Positions 1 to 6,530 of a stretch of DNA of 7,021 nt are shown piece after piece. This DNA comes from Bifidobacterium breve (lineage in GTDB: Bacteria; Actinomycetota; Acidimicrobiia; IMCC26256). The DNA lies in the NCBI GenBank assembly GCA_945907055.1, contig CAMDSG010000088.1:1-7021 (forward strand), read 5' to 3'. Position numbers and translations under genes: made by a program. Position 1 is the stretch's first letter. Every line of letters begins with the position of its first letter. A model generated the notes under the pieces. It searched no databases and was not told where the DNA came from. It saw nothing but the letters and a program-made list of their open reading frames with translations.

Positions 1-2
1 CC

Positions 3-629
3 CTGGTCGCTCGCTCAGTGGCTGAAATGGCGCAGGCCCCAAGAGTATTGCTCTCGGCCTCTGCGATCGGCTGGTACGGCAGCCGAGGCGATGAAGTCCT
101 CACCGAAGCCTCTGCTCTCCCTGAGCCCGCGGATTTTCTCTCCGAGGTCTGTGTTGATTGGGAGGCCGCAGCCGCTCCTGCAGTCGATGCAGGAATCAGG
201 ACAGTTCTGCTGCGAACCGGAATTGTCCTAACCCCCAAAGGAGGGGCACTCGGGCGGATGATCACGCCGTTCCGTCTCGGCCTAGGTGGGAAGATTGCAT
301 CTGGCAAGCAATGGATGTCTTGGATCTCATTAGGGGACGAGATACAAGCGATCCTTCACGTGCTGCGAGATGATTCGGTCTCGGGCCCAGTTAATCTCAC
401 GGCCCCAGCCCCGGTAACCAATTTGGAGTTCACAAAGGCACTCGGTAAAGCGGTCCATCGCCCAACCATTCTGCCTACGCCACTTGCGCCCCTCAAGCTC
501 GCACTCGGCGCTGAGCTGATAACGGCATTATTGGTAAATGGTCAGCGGGTACTCCCATCTGCTCTCGAGGCGAGCGGATACAGATTTAGGCAGCCAGATA
601 TCGCCAGCGCGTTCGCCTCGATACTTTAA
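3..629 (+). CDS. TIGR01777 / YfcH-type NAD(P)-binding epimerase-like protein, C-terminal part (5' end outside window)
   Basis: The reading frame is open from the left edge, so the start and the N-terminal nucleotide-binding GxxGxxG half lie outside the window; the GTG at 18 is internal. The 208 visible residues begin within the Rossmann domain, with the strand-plus-motif LLSASAIGWYG that marks this subfamily of extended SDR proteins. A middle section follows (LLRTGIVL, GGKIASGKQWMSWISLGDE, then NLTAPAPVTNLEFTKALG). The last 50 or so residues match the DUF1731 C-terminal domain (ALGAELITALLVNGQRVLPS, then ALEASGYRFRQPD). The stop is TAA. E. coli YfcH and the SulA-like proteins belong to this family; their substrate is not established, so no reaction is assigned. 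It converges on the minus-strand tRNA-His gene. Family assignment is confident; function is not known. Confidence 0.9.
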   Translation: MVARSVAEMAQAPRVLLSASAIGWYGSRGDEVLTEASALPEPADFLSEVCVDWEAAAAPAVDAGIRTVLLRTGIVLTPKGGALGRMITPFRLGLGGKIASGKQWMSWISLGDEIQAILHVLRDDSVSGPVNLTAPAPVTNLEFTKALGKAVHRPTILPTPLAPLKLALGAELITALLVNGQRVLPSALEASGYRFRQPDIASAFASIL

Positions 630-689
630 AAAAATCAAATTAGGAATGGGTTGAGAGCGCCAGTTCAAGTAAATCTTGGAGCGCGTAAA

Positions 690-711
690 CGCCCCCTCTA
701 ACGAGGGGGCG
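690..711 (-). terminator. GC-rich hairpin, candidate terminator between the converging SDR gene and tRNA-His
   Basis: GCCCCCTC and GAGGGGGC (691-698, 703-710) form a perfect 8-bp stem with a TAAC loop, extended by one C-G pair at 690/711. On the minus strand it begins 6 bp past the encoded CCA of tRNA-His, where a tRNA terminator is expected. It is followed there only by a short, weak T stretch (GTTTAC), so it is not a textbook intrinsic terminator. It also lies 60 bp past the stop of the + strand gene and could serve both directions. Confidence 0.55.
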
Positions 712-716
712 CTACT

Positions 717-794
717 TGGGGTGACCGAGGGGTTTCGAACCCCCGGCCTCCGGGATCACAACCCGGCGCTCTCGCCTGCTGAGCTACGGCCACC
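717..794 (-). tRNA. tRNA-His (anticodon GTG)
   Basis: Read on the minus strand, the sequence folds as a full cloverleaf. The 7-bp acceptor stem is GTGGCCG/CGGTCAC with one G-U pair. The D arm is GCTC/GAGC, the anticodon loop is TTGTGAT with anticodon GTG, and the T arm is GGGGG-TTCGAAA-CCCCT-like. The histidine identity pair is visible: an extra G at position -1 (base 794) opposite C73 (base 720). CCA is genomically encoded at 717-719. The gene is the second of two tandem minus-strand tRNAs, about 75 bp after tRNA-Arg, and may share its transcript. Confidence 0.96.
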
Positions 795-869
795 ATGTGT
801 TCGTGTTTTGCTGTGTTTCTGGGTTGCTGTTTCTATATTTTTTCTTGATACGGAGCTGTGATTATCCTG

Positions 870-942
<73 letters not shown>

Positions 943-1011
943 CTAGTCCATCCGGGCATGCATACTCTACCGGCTAAAGGTACCGCTAAGGCCAGCCGCG
1001 CGTGAAGTGAA

Positions 1012-1212
1012 TTAGCGCGAGATAGCGGGCTCGCTTGAGGTGACCGAGATTTGGTCCCCCTCAACAGGAGTCATTAGTAGCCCCTGTGCTGCGAGTGCCT
1101 TGATCGCAATCTCTGCGAGTTGGTTGATATTGGTGCCGTTCTCGTCAGTCCAGGTTGGGTAGGAGTTGACGAGTGCATCGGCCACAACTAATTCTGCCAA
1201 GGTGAATTGCAT
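1012..1212 (-). CDS. small hypothetical protein, about 66 aa
   Basis: I do not recognise the family. From the ATG at 1212 the frame encodes a small acidic protein with a plausible globular composition. An amphipathic helix (FTLAELVVADALVNSYPTW) is followed by DENGTN, then a second helix (INQLAEIAIKALAAQGLL) and a polar tail. The open frame extends to a GTG at 1290, but the extra 26 residues (rich in Cys, Pro, Arg, including CHVCH) do not look like a natural N-terminus. None of the candidate starts has a convincing ribosome binding site, so the start is uncertain. It sits alone between the tRNA pair and the GGDEF gene, all on the minus strand. It could be a real accessory small protein or a chance frame; the helical pattern and lack of a strong competing frame favour the former. 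Confidence 0.5.
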   Translation of the reverse strand: MQFTLAELVVADALVNSYPTWTDENGTNINQLAEIAIKALAAQGLLMTPVEGDQISVTSSEPAISR

Positions 1213-1353
1213 ATGACAAACATGGCAGATTTGACCAACAAATTGGGGGATATCTGGCGATATGGAGCGTGGCATCCGGCACAGAGTCACTTATTGTGGC
1301 TTCGAATTGAGATTTCCGCGACTAATGCAGCGAAGGGTGGTTCTACTCGAGGG

Positions 1354-2427
1354 TCAAGGGCGCTTTTGAGCCGAGCGGCGGAGCGATCGGCGTTCGTACA
1401 TCTGCGCATCGGCGAGGTGAATGAGCGCAGATGTGCTGACGGCGTCTCCTTCGAGAGTTGCGAGGCCGGCACTAATGGATCCATCGATCTGCGAGTTCTG
1501 TAGTGCGACGATTAGGTCGGCTCGAATAACTGCCTCGACTCGATCCGGATCCGGACCCTCGCCGACCCCAATTATTACTAACTCGTCTCCACCCCAACGT
1601 GCTACCAAGTCTGCAGCACGCACAAGGCGAGTAGTTGCAGCTGCGATCTCGCTTATGACGAGGTCTCCAGCGCGATGTCCATAGACGTTGTTGATCTCCG
1701 AGAGTCCATCTATATCTATGAAAACTGCAAAGACGCTGCGCTTCTCTCTTTGAGCAAGAGCGAGCAGCGCGCTGCTTTTGTTCTCGAGCCCATTGCGATT
1801 GAGGAGACCAGTTAGGGGATCGTTCCCTGCGAGGAAGGAGAGTCTCGACTCAGCATCTGCATACCTACGTACCGCTGACCGCTGTGAAATGAATAGTGCG
1901 CACGCCAATCCGATCCCGACAAAGAGCGCCGCGACCCAGCTCTCCTTATCCTCTGTAGATGCATCAATAAGGCCAATTGAGACTCCAAAGAAGAGAACAG
2001 AAATAGCCATCATTGTTAAGAAAGGACGCATTCGGAAAATGAGCGCTCCTCCAGCCGCCATAATCAGAAGGAAGTAGACTAGGTCGATCTCATATTTCGT
2101 GTGAATAATTGTGGCGAGTGGGGCACACTGACCGATGATCCCAGCGCATGCCGCAAGGACAGGCGCATTTTGGTCTGTCACAAATCGAGTGCGGGCAACA
2201 AGGCCTACCGCAAGTAACGCCGTAGCGGGCACAAGGGAGACCCCTAGCCGCCAAGCCATCTCGTCAGACGAGTGGGTGAGGACGTCGAAGATAGCGAAGA
2301 TCGCGAATAGTGCTGATCCAAGAAATGAAATGTATGGGAGACCCCGGGCGGCTGCGTCTCCATACTCGTCTGCGTAACCCCTCTCACGACCTAGTCGTTC
2401 AAGATGGTCAGACCCTTGGGTATACAC
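1354..2427 (-). CDS. membrane-anchored diguanylate cyclase (GGDEF domain, GGDEL variant)
   Basis: Probably makes cyclic di-GMP from two GTP at the inner face of the membrane. A hydrophilic N-terminus of about 30 residues is followed by six predicted membrane helices (about 31-50, 60-77, 88-108, 114-131, 136-154, 165-181), which probably sense an unknown signal. The GGDEF domain (about 195-350) opens with DPLTGLLNR (203-211). It keeps the metal aspartate D238 in FIDID, the guanine-binding N246 and D255 in YGHRAGD, and the active-site loop WGGDEL (278-283). RAAD (270-273) lies exactly five residues before the loop, as an inhibitory I-site should. Departures are L for F at the end of the signature, S in place of the K of the DxDxFK motif, and R347 where a phosphate-binding lysine is usual. 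No EAL domain is present. The GTG start is the furthest possible (an in-frame TAG lies just upstream) and has no clear ribosome binding site. Family call is firm; activity is likely but unproven. Confidence 0.93.
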   Translation of the reverse strand: MYTQGSDHLERLGRERGYADEYGDAAARGLPYISFLGSALFAIFAIFDVLTHSSDEMAWRLGVSLVPATALLAVGLVARTRFVTDQNAPVLAACAGIIGQCAPLATIIHTKYEIDLVYFLLIMAAGGALIFRMRPFLTMMAISVLFFGVSIGLIDASTEDKESWVAALFVGIGLACALFISQRSAVRRYADAESRLSFLAGNDPLTGLLNRNGLENKSSALLALAQREKRSVFAVFIDIDGLSEINNVYGHRAGDLVISEIAAATTRLVRAADLVARWGGDELVIIGVGEGPDPDRVEAVIRADLIVALQNSQIDGSISAGLATLEGDAVSTSALIHLADAQMYERRSLRRSAQKRP

Positions 2428-2501
2428 TGCTACGAGAAACTACCTGTTCTCTCATTGGTACGCCATTCTTTTAGTTCGCCAAATTTGGAACGCTCTACCA
2501 A

Positions 2502-3572
2502 TTAGCCAGGGATCAAGCGAGTACCGGCTTTCAATACTCGGAGCGCTCCTTGGCGTGCGCTGCTCCGGTGATGAGATTTTGGTCCGGTCGAGGCGTCGGC
2601 TCTGTGGGCTAAGAACCAGTCGTATGAGTCGATCATCGCCTCAGCATTTGAGTACTTCGGGCTCCAGCCAAGGTCTTTCTTGGCGTGCTCGATATCGAAC
2701 CAAAGCGATTTGGAGTACATGATCCAGTGATATGGGGCAAAGGGTGCAAGGTGCAGCGCTGATGCCGCATGCATGGCCAGTGACGCTGGGCGCGCTGGCA
2801 AAGACTTGACCCGGCTACCAGTACCAGCATGGGCGCAGACTGCCTCAAGCGTGTTTCGCATCGTGTCGAAGCGGTCGGTACCCGCATTGACGATCATCGG
2901 CCCTGGGCTTTGAGACGCGAGAAGGCAGACCTCCGCAAGATCATCGGCGTGAACGAACTGGTAAGTATTGGCGCCGCTTCCGAGTACGAATACATCTGCT
3001 CCGTCTGCGATCCAATCAAAGAGGATCCCGAAGATCCCAAGCCTTCCGTGCCCCAAAATTGTGCGGGGTCGAACGATTGTTACGTCCAGCCCCTGGGAAA
3101 TAAAGGCCTGGCATAGCCCCTCGGCCTCAGTCTTAGCGCGGCCGTAGGCCTCAACCGGGGTAGGTGAGGTATCAGGCATAACTGGATTCGAGGCGGGGAT
3201 ACCAAATACAGCGCTCGATGATGTGTGGACCACCTTGCGCACACCGTGCTCAAGGGCTGCCGCTAAGAGATTGCGTGTTCCATCGATGTTTACAGTGGAT
3301 AAGAGTTCTGGGTCTTTGGCGAGGGGTACCTGCGCAACGTTGTGAAATATCAGGTCGACTCCCGCTACCGCTGCGTGCACGGCTTCAGGGTCGCGAATGT
3401 CGCCCTGAAAAAACTCAACACTCGGGTCGCGTTCGTCTACGTCGATTAGGTCAAGGACTCGAACAGAGTGCCCTGCCTTACGGAGGCGCTCGACCATAAG
3501 GACACCGAAGTATCCGCTGCCGCCAGTAACTAGCGAGACTGTCAAAGCTCTATCCCTTGTTCGCGACACCAT
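2502..3572 (-). CDS. NAD(P)-dependent epimerase/dehydratase, extended SDR (3-beta-HSD-like)
   Basis: Extended short-chain dehydrogenase that oxidises/reduces or epimerises a hydroxyl-bearing substrate; the substrate is unknown. Numbered from the ATG at 3572: Rossmann motif GGSGYFG (17-23), D41 at the end of strand 2 (suggesting NAD), GDIR (57-60), active-site strand HTSSSAVFG (116-124) and catalytic Y143-GRA-K147, then VRPRTILG (167-174) and a C-terminal substrate domain ending in the usual AKKDLGWSPKYS (297-308). About 30 basic, Ser-rich residues follow the normal end of the family. The ATG at 3572 has GGAG six bases upstream but overlaps the previous gene by 31 bp. A TTG at 3545 has AAGGG eight bases upstream, overlaps the previous stop as TTGA, and starts right before strand 1, so it is an equally good start. 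Last gene of the four-gene operon. Confidence 0.92.
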   Translation of the reverse strand: MVSRTRDRALTVSLVTGGSGYFGVLMVERLRKAGHSVRVLDLIDVDERDPSVEFFQGDIRDPEAVHAAVAGVDLIFHNVAQVPLAKDPELLSTVNIDGTRNLLAAALEHGVRKVVHTSSSAVFGIPASNPVMPDTSPTPVEAYGRAKTEAEGLCQAFISQGLDVTIVRPRTILGHGRLGIFGILFDWIADGADVFVLGSGANTYQFVHADDLAEVCLLASQSPGPMIVNAGTDRFDTMRNTLEAVCAHAGTGSRVKSLPARPASLAMHAASALHLAPFAPYHWIMYSKSLWFDIEHAKKDLGWSPKYSNAEAMIDSYDWFLAHRADASTGPKSHHRSSARQGALRVLKAGTRLIPG

Positions 3573-4579
3573 GCAATGCTCCGACGCATTCCACCATATA
3601 ACTCAAACTCGGGTTCGTATCCGAGCTCGGCTTTTGCCGCACTAATTTCGCAGGCAATCGTGTGCCCCATCTCGCCGAGTACGTGTACCTGTTGCTGGTA
3701 TTGACCTAAGCGTTGAAGGGCGCGATCCGCAGACTCTGCGATGTTCGCGATGATTATGGGGAGGCTGCGTGGCTTTCCCGTTACTTCATAGCCTTCATCG
3801 GTAAGCGCTCGCCTGACAGTCTCAACAATCTCGCGCACCTCATATGGGCGCTCGTCCGCAATCCAGTACCCCCGCCCGCTTACCCCAATCGTTAGCTCTG
3901 CGGCTATTACCCCTTGGATGAGATTCTCTACATAGACCATGGATCTGCGCTGTGTGCCACCACCAAACATTGGAAACTTGCCCGTACGAACCATTGTGAA
4001 GAAGGTGGTCTGGCGCGCTGGTTGGTACGGACCGTAGAACCAAGGAGGCCGCACGATAACTGCATCTAGCCCGGCTTCGACGCCAGCGAGCACCGCTAGT
4101 TCTCCCTGCATTTTAGAGGCGCCATAACCGAGGTAAGGGTTATAAGGCTCTTGGTTGCGAAACGTTTCGCTCTCGACTGGGTTGGTTCCAAATGGACTAT
4201 TCGAGGAGACATGCACCATGCGTCGAATGGATGCAGACTGAGCCACCTCAACCATGTAGCGAGTGCCGTCTGCGTTTACTTTGGTGAACTCTGATAGCGA
4301 CTTTGGGTGGATCACTCCGGCCGTATGGATTACGTCAGCGCCAGGGGGGATGCCATCAAAGAGTCTCGCTACAGCGCGCTTGTCGGAGATGTCGCCCTTC
4401 ACTACCTCAACGCCGCTCTCCTCAAGGTGCGAGGCGTCTTCTCCGTCGCGAAGGAGGGCTCTGAGGCCTTTGCGTTCGCTGGCTAGGAGATGCTCGATCA
4501 GTGCACTTCCAAGCCATCCCGTTGCGCCGGTGACAACCGTCGCTGGAGGGGTACTCCACCTCTGTACTTCCTCAGGCAT
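3542..4579 (-). CDS. NAD(P)-dependent epimerase/dehydratase, extended SDR
   Basis: A second, clearly different extended SDR, 345 residues from the ATG at 4579. That start is chosen because GAGGAG lies seven bases upstream and the ATG overlaps the previous stop by 8 nt; an ATG 30 bases further upstream (4609) has no ribosome binding site. Numbered from 4579: Rossmann motif GATGWLG (18-24), GDIS (62-65), active-site strand VHVSSNSPFG (122-131), catalytic Y152-GAS-K156, VRPPWFYGP (177-185) and QRRSMVYVENL (210-220). The C-terminal domain ends in AKAELGYEPEFELYGGMRRS. The motifs predict an intact enzyme acting on a sugar-, sterol- or lipid-like alcohol or ketone; which one cannot be read. It is sandwiched between the GMC flavoprotein and the other SDR, suggesting consecutive steps. 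Confidence 0.93.
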   Translation of the reverse strand: MPEEVQRWSTPPATVVTGATGWLGSALIEHLLASERKGLRALLRDGEDASHLEESGVEVVKGDISDKRAVARLFDGIPPGADVIHTAGVIHPKSLSEFTKVNADGTRYMVEVAQSASIRRMVHVSSNSPFGTNPVESETFRNQEPYNPYLGYGASKMQGELAVLAGVEAGLDAVIVRPPWFYGPYQPARQTTFFTMVRTGKFPMFGGGTQRRSMVYVENLIQGVIAAELTIGVSGRGYWIADERPYEVREIVETVRRALTDEGYEVTGKPRSLPIIIANIAESADRALQRLGQYQQQVHVLGEMGHTIACEISAAKAELGYEPEFELYGGMRRSIAWCREQGIEL

Positions 4580-6035
4580 GCACGTTCTCCTCAATAAATC
4601 TCCGGACATTGCGAACCACGAGTGCCATGACAGTGGCCTGCGGGTTTACCCCTGGTGCTGATGGAAGAAGCGATGCATCATTTACTCGCACGTTTGTGGT
4701 GCCGTGTACTCGCCCGAAAGAATCTGCTCCGCAGCGCCGCGGGTCCTCGCCCATAGGCACAGTCGAGCAGAGGTGAACGCTCATTACTGATGCCTTCGTT
4801 GCGCTGAACCCAGCCTCTAGACGCGCGACATCGGCGGGGCGCCTTACTACCGGTGCTCCACGAAACGATGGATAGACAGCCTCTGCTCCGGCTGCGAGCA
4901 TCGCAAGTGCAAGGCGCCCAAGGCTGATCGCAAGAAGTGCGCGATCATTCTTCGTCAAACGGTAAGTGACGACTGGGTCGCGCATCCCTGGAACCGATAT
5001 CACACGGCCGCGACCCTCGCTTGTAATCGCGGCGTAATACACGCTCATGCGACGCCAGTCTGTTATCTGTCCACGAAACTCGCGCCAGTTGTCATTAAGC
5101 GCAAGTGCGAGTAGCCCCGCCTGGCTCGCTGAACCACCGAATGAAGAGTGCGGAAAAAACTCAGTTACCTGATGAACAGGTACATCATTGTCAACATTTA
5201 TTTCTTCGCTGAACTTCGCCGAGAGTTTTACGGTTGGGTGCACAGCAAGGCTCTTACCGATGTTTCCTTTGATTCCAGAGCGCTGAAGCAGAGCAGGGGT
5301 ATGGATCGCTCCACAGCACACGAAGACATGGCGAAACGATATGCGCCCCGCCTTACCGTCTCGACGCTCAACTACCGCAGCACCCGCAGTCGCATCTGTC
5401 ATCTCAAGACGCTCGACACGAACGCCAGTTGAGAGAATCGCCCCGGCATTAATGGCGCGTGGCAGGTACGTCTCAGTCATGCTTTGGCGCTTGCCGCTTA
5501 ATGCATCACCACGCTCTGGGTATGACATCCAGCGAGGGATCTCTCCGTTTCGCCAACCTAGATTTGTCGCACCGCGTGCAAGTGCTTGGCTAGCAAGAGT
5601 CGAGTCTCCAGGGACATAAGAGACGCTGAGGTCTGCCTCGATCTCGTCAGCAATAGCATCAATATCATCAAGTTCTAGGTTCTGAATCTGGTAGCCATCT
5701 CGCCACTTAGTGAGCATCGAGTGAGGAGGGCGTTTGTAGAGCCCACTATTGACCTCGGTCCCGCCGCCCGCGCAGCGCCCCTCCGTGTAGGCAATCGAGG
5801 GGCGACCGAGGGCAACAGTTACTCCGCCAGATCGGTACTGCTTCTCCATCTGATCGAGCGAGAACGGTTTGATCGAACCCTGGTCGTACCACTCGCCCTC
5901 TTCAACAATGAGGACATCAAATCCAGCCTCAGCAAGTAGCGCTGCAGTGGGGGAACCGCCGGCGCCGCTCCCGATGATGAGTACCTCAACCTCTATGTGG
6001 TCACCCGCTCCGAATGCGTCCTTGGAGAGGTTCAT
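4572..6035 (-). CDS. GMC-family FAD-dependent oxidoreductase
   Basis: FAD flavoprotein that oxidises an alcohol, probably cytoplasmic or membrane-peripheral because no signal peptide or Tat motif is present. The 487 residues fit a compact bacterial GMC protein. The N-terminal FAD-binding domain has VLIIGSGAGG (18-27) with an acidic cluster E45-E46 at the end of strand 2, and GRCAGGGTEVNSGLY (86-100) at the flavin-attachment loop region of the family. FVCCGAIHTPALLQRSG (238-254) matches the second GMC signature. The C-terminal domain carries VHLCSTVPMGEDPRRCG (420-436) and NDASLLPSAPGVNPQATVMA (452-471). This gives catalytic His421 with Asn464, the His/Asn pair typical of cholesterol-oxidase-like and many dehydrogenase-type members. 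The ATG overlaps the preceding stop as ATGA, with AGG eight bases upstream. Operon context links it to a small partner and two SDR proteins. Family is certain; substrate and electron acceptor unknown. Confidence 0.95.
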   Translation of the reverse strand: MNLSKDAFGAGDHIEVEVLIIGSGAGGSPTAALLAEAGFDVLIVEEGEWYDQGSIKPFSLDQMEKQYRSGGVTVALGRPSIAYTEGRCAGGGTEVNSGLYKRPPHSMLTKWRDGYQIQNLELDDIDAIADEIEADLSVSYVPGDSTLASQALARGATNLGWRNGEIPRWMSYPERGDALSGKRQSMTETYLPRAINAGAILSTGVRVERLEMTDATAGAAVVERRDGKAGRISFRHVFVCCGAIHTPALLQRSGIKGNIGKSLAVHPTVKLSAKFSEEINVDNDVPVHQVTEFFPHSSFGGSASQAGLLALALNDNWREFRGQITDWRRMSVYYAAITSEGRGRVISVPGMRDPVVTYRLTKNDRALLAISLGRLALAMLAAGAEAVYPSFRGAPVVRRPADVARLEAGFSATKASVMSVHLCSTVPMGEDPRRCGADSFGRVHGTTNVRVNDASLLPSAPGVNPQATVMALVVRNVRRFIEENVHA

Positions 6036-6382
6036 GCCTCTACCTGCGCTCGCCCGCCGTCCGGTCTGGTATCAGGCCACTTCTCCCACACGTAAGCAAA
6101 TGCCAGAGAACGGATTAGGCGCGGATACTCACTAACGAAGGGGATTGGCAATCTTGAGGAGACTGATATGTAGGTGCGCCGCGACCCAAGGCTAAGCCCA
6201 AGATCAAAGATGACAGCGAGAATTCCTACCGCCAGCTTCATAGGGGCAGGAAGGTCTGAGACTCGGACCGCCACAAACTCAACTGCTTCGCTGCGTCGCT
6301 GTGGGTCAAGTGCCGGGAGGTCGCGAGCTAATAGCGCATCTGCGTAGGGAGCGACTCGAGAGGCTGAGGGACGACTGGGCAT
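6032..6382 (-). CDS. small uncharacterised protein encoded directly before the GMC oxidoreductase
   Basis: 116 residues; I cannot name the family with confidence. The N-terminus is polar and Arg/Ala-rich (VAPYADALLARDLPALDPQR). A hydrophobic stretch (about 48-65, MKLAVGILAVIFDLGLSL) could be a buried or membrane-touching helix. An aromatic section (PIPFVSEYPRLIRSLAFAYV, 79-98) is followed by WEKWPD and an acidic/basic tail. There is no signal peptide. Its stop overlaps the GMC start as ATGA, so the two are almost surely translationally coupled. GMC flavoproteins are often paired with a small subunit (as in gluconate 2-dehydrogenase subunit 3), which makes a partner or chaperone role the leading inference. 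The ATG at 6382 has no Shine-Dalgarno sequence; a promoter immediately upstream explains this by a near-leaderless transcript. Confidence 0.75.
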   Translation of the reverse strand: MPSRPSASRVAPYADALLARDLPALDPQRRSEAVEFVAVRVSDLPAPMKLAVGILAVIFDLGLSLGSRRTYISVSSRLPIPFVSEYPRLIRSLAFAYVWEKWPDTRPDGGRAQVEA

Positions 6383-6394
6383 AGAGATGGCAGG

Positions 6395-6423
6395 TTACTA
6401 GCGAATACGCCTCCTCTTGTCAA
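6395..6423 (-). promoter_or_regulatory. promoter of the small protein-GMC-SDR-SDR operon
   Basis: On the minus strand a perfect -35 box TTGACA (6418-6423) is followed by a 17-bp spacer and a -10 box TAGTAA (6395-6400). A start about seven bases past the -10 falls around 6388, leaving only about six bases before the ATG at 6382. This agrees with the lack of a ribosome binding site there. The -10 matches the consensus only in part. Confidence 0.55.
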
Positions 6424-6466
6424 TCTTAAACCGCCTGCTCGCCCTCGCTTGAGCGGCTCAGTGTCT

Positions 6467-6472
6467 TAGAAT
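6467..6472 (+). promoter_or_regulatory. possible -10 box (TAGAAT) for the divergent membrane protein gene
   Basis: TAGAAT lies 58 bp before the GTG start of the divergent gene and close to the -10 consensus. The only recognisable -35-like hexamer (TTGAGC, 6449-6454) is 12 bp away, too short a spacer, so this is a weak call. Confidence 0.25.
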
Positions 6473-6518
6473 CTCCGCCGGAAGAGTCGTCGAATAGCGA
6501 TGGTCTGAAAAAGGAAAC

Positions 6519-6525
6519 AAGGAGA
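6519..6525 (+). promoter_or_regulatory. strong ribosome binding site deciding a GTG start
   Basis: AAGGAGA lies five bases before the GTG at 6531, which fixes the start of the membrane protein gene that runs off the right edge. Confidence 0.75.
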
Positions 6526-6530
6526 GCGGG

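Noticed and set aside
676..861. Plus-strand 61-codon open frame through the tRNA-His gene
   Set aside because: It reads antisense across the hairpin and tRNA-His; the product is a by-product of the tRNA sequence with no ribosome binding site.
1213..1224. CHVCH (CxxCH, cytochrome-c-like haem motif) in the extended form of the small ORF
   Set aside because: It lies upstream of the likely start, in residues without a signal peptide or other cytochrome features, and is most likely chance.
1207..1503. Plus-strand 98-codon frame overlapping the end of the GGDEF gene
   Set aside because: It runs antisense to the conserved GGDEF 3' region, and its composition (Arg/Ser/Cys-rich) is that of a shadow frame.
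2428..2501. Terminator or promoter between the last SDR gene and the GGDEF gene
   Set aside because: Only short imperfect inverted repeats (GAGAA/TTCTC, CCAAATTTGG) without a T-tract, and no convincing -35/-10 pair, were found.
4580..4609. Upstream ATG at 4609 as the start of the first SDR gene
   Set aside because: It has no ribosome binding site and lies deeper inside the GMC gene, whereas the ATG at 4579 has GAGGAG at ideal spacing.
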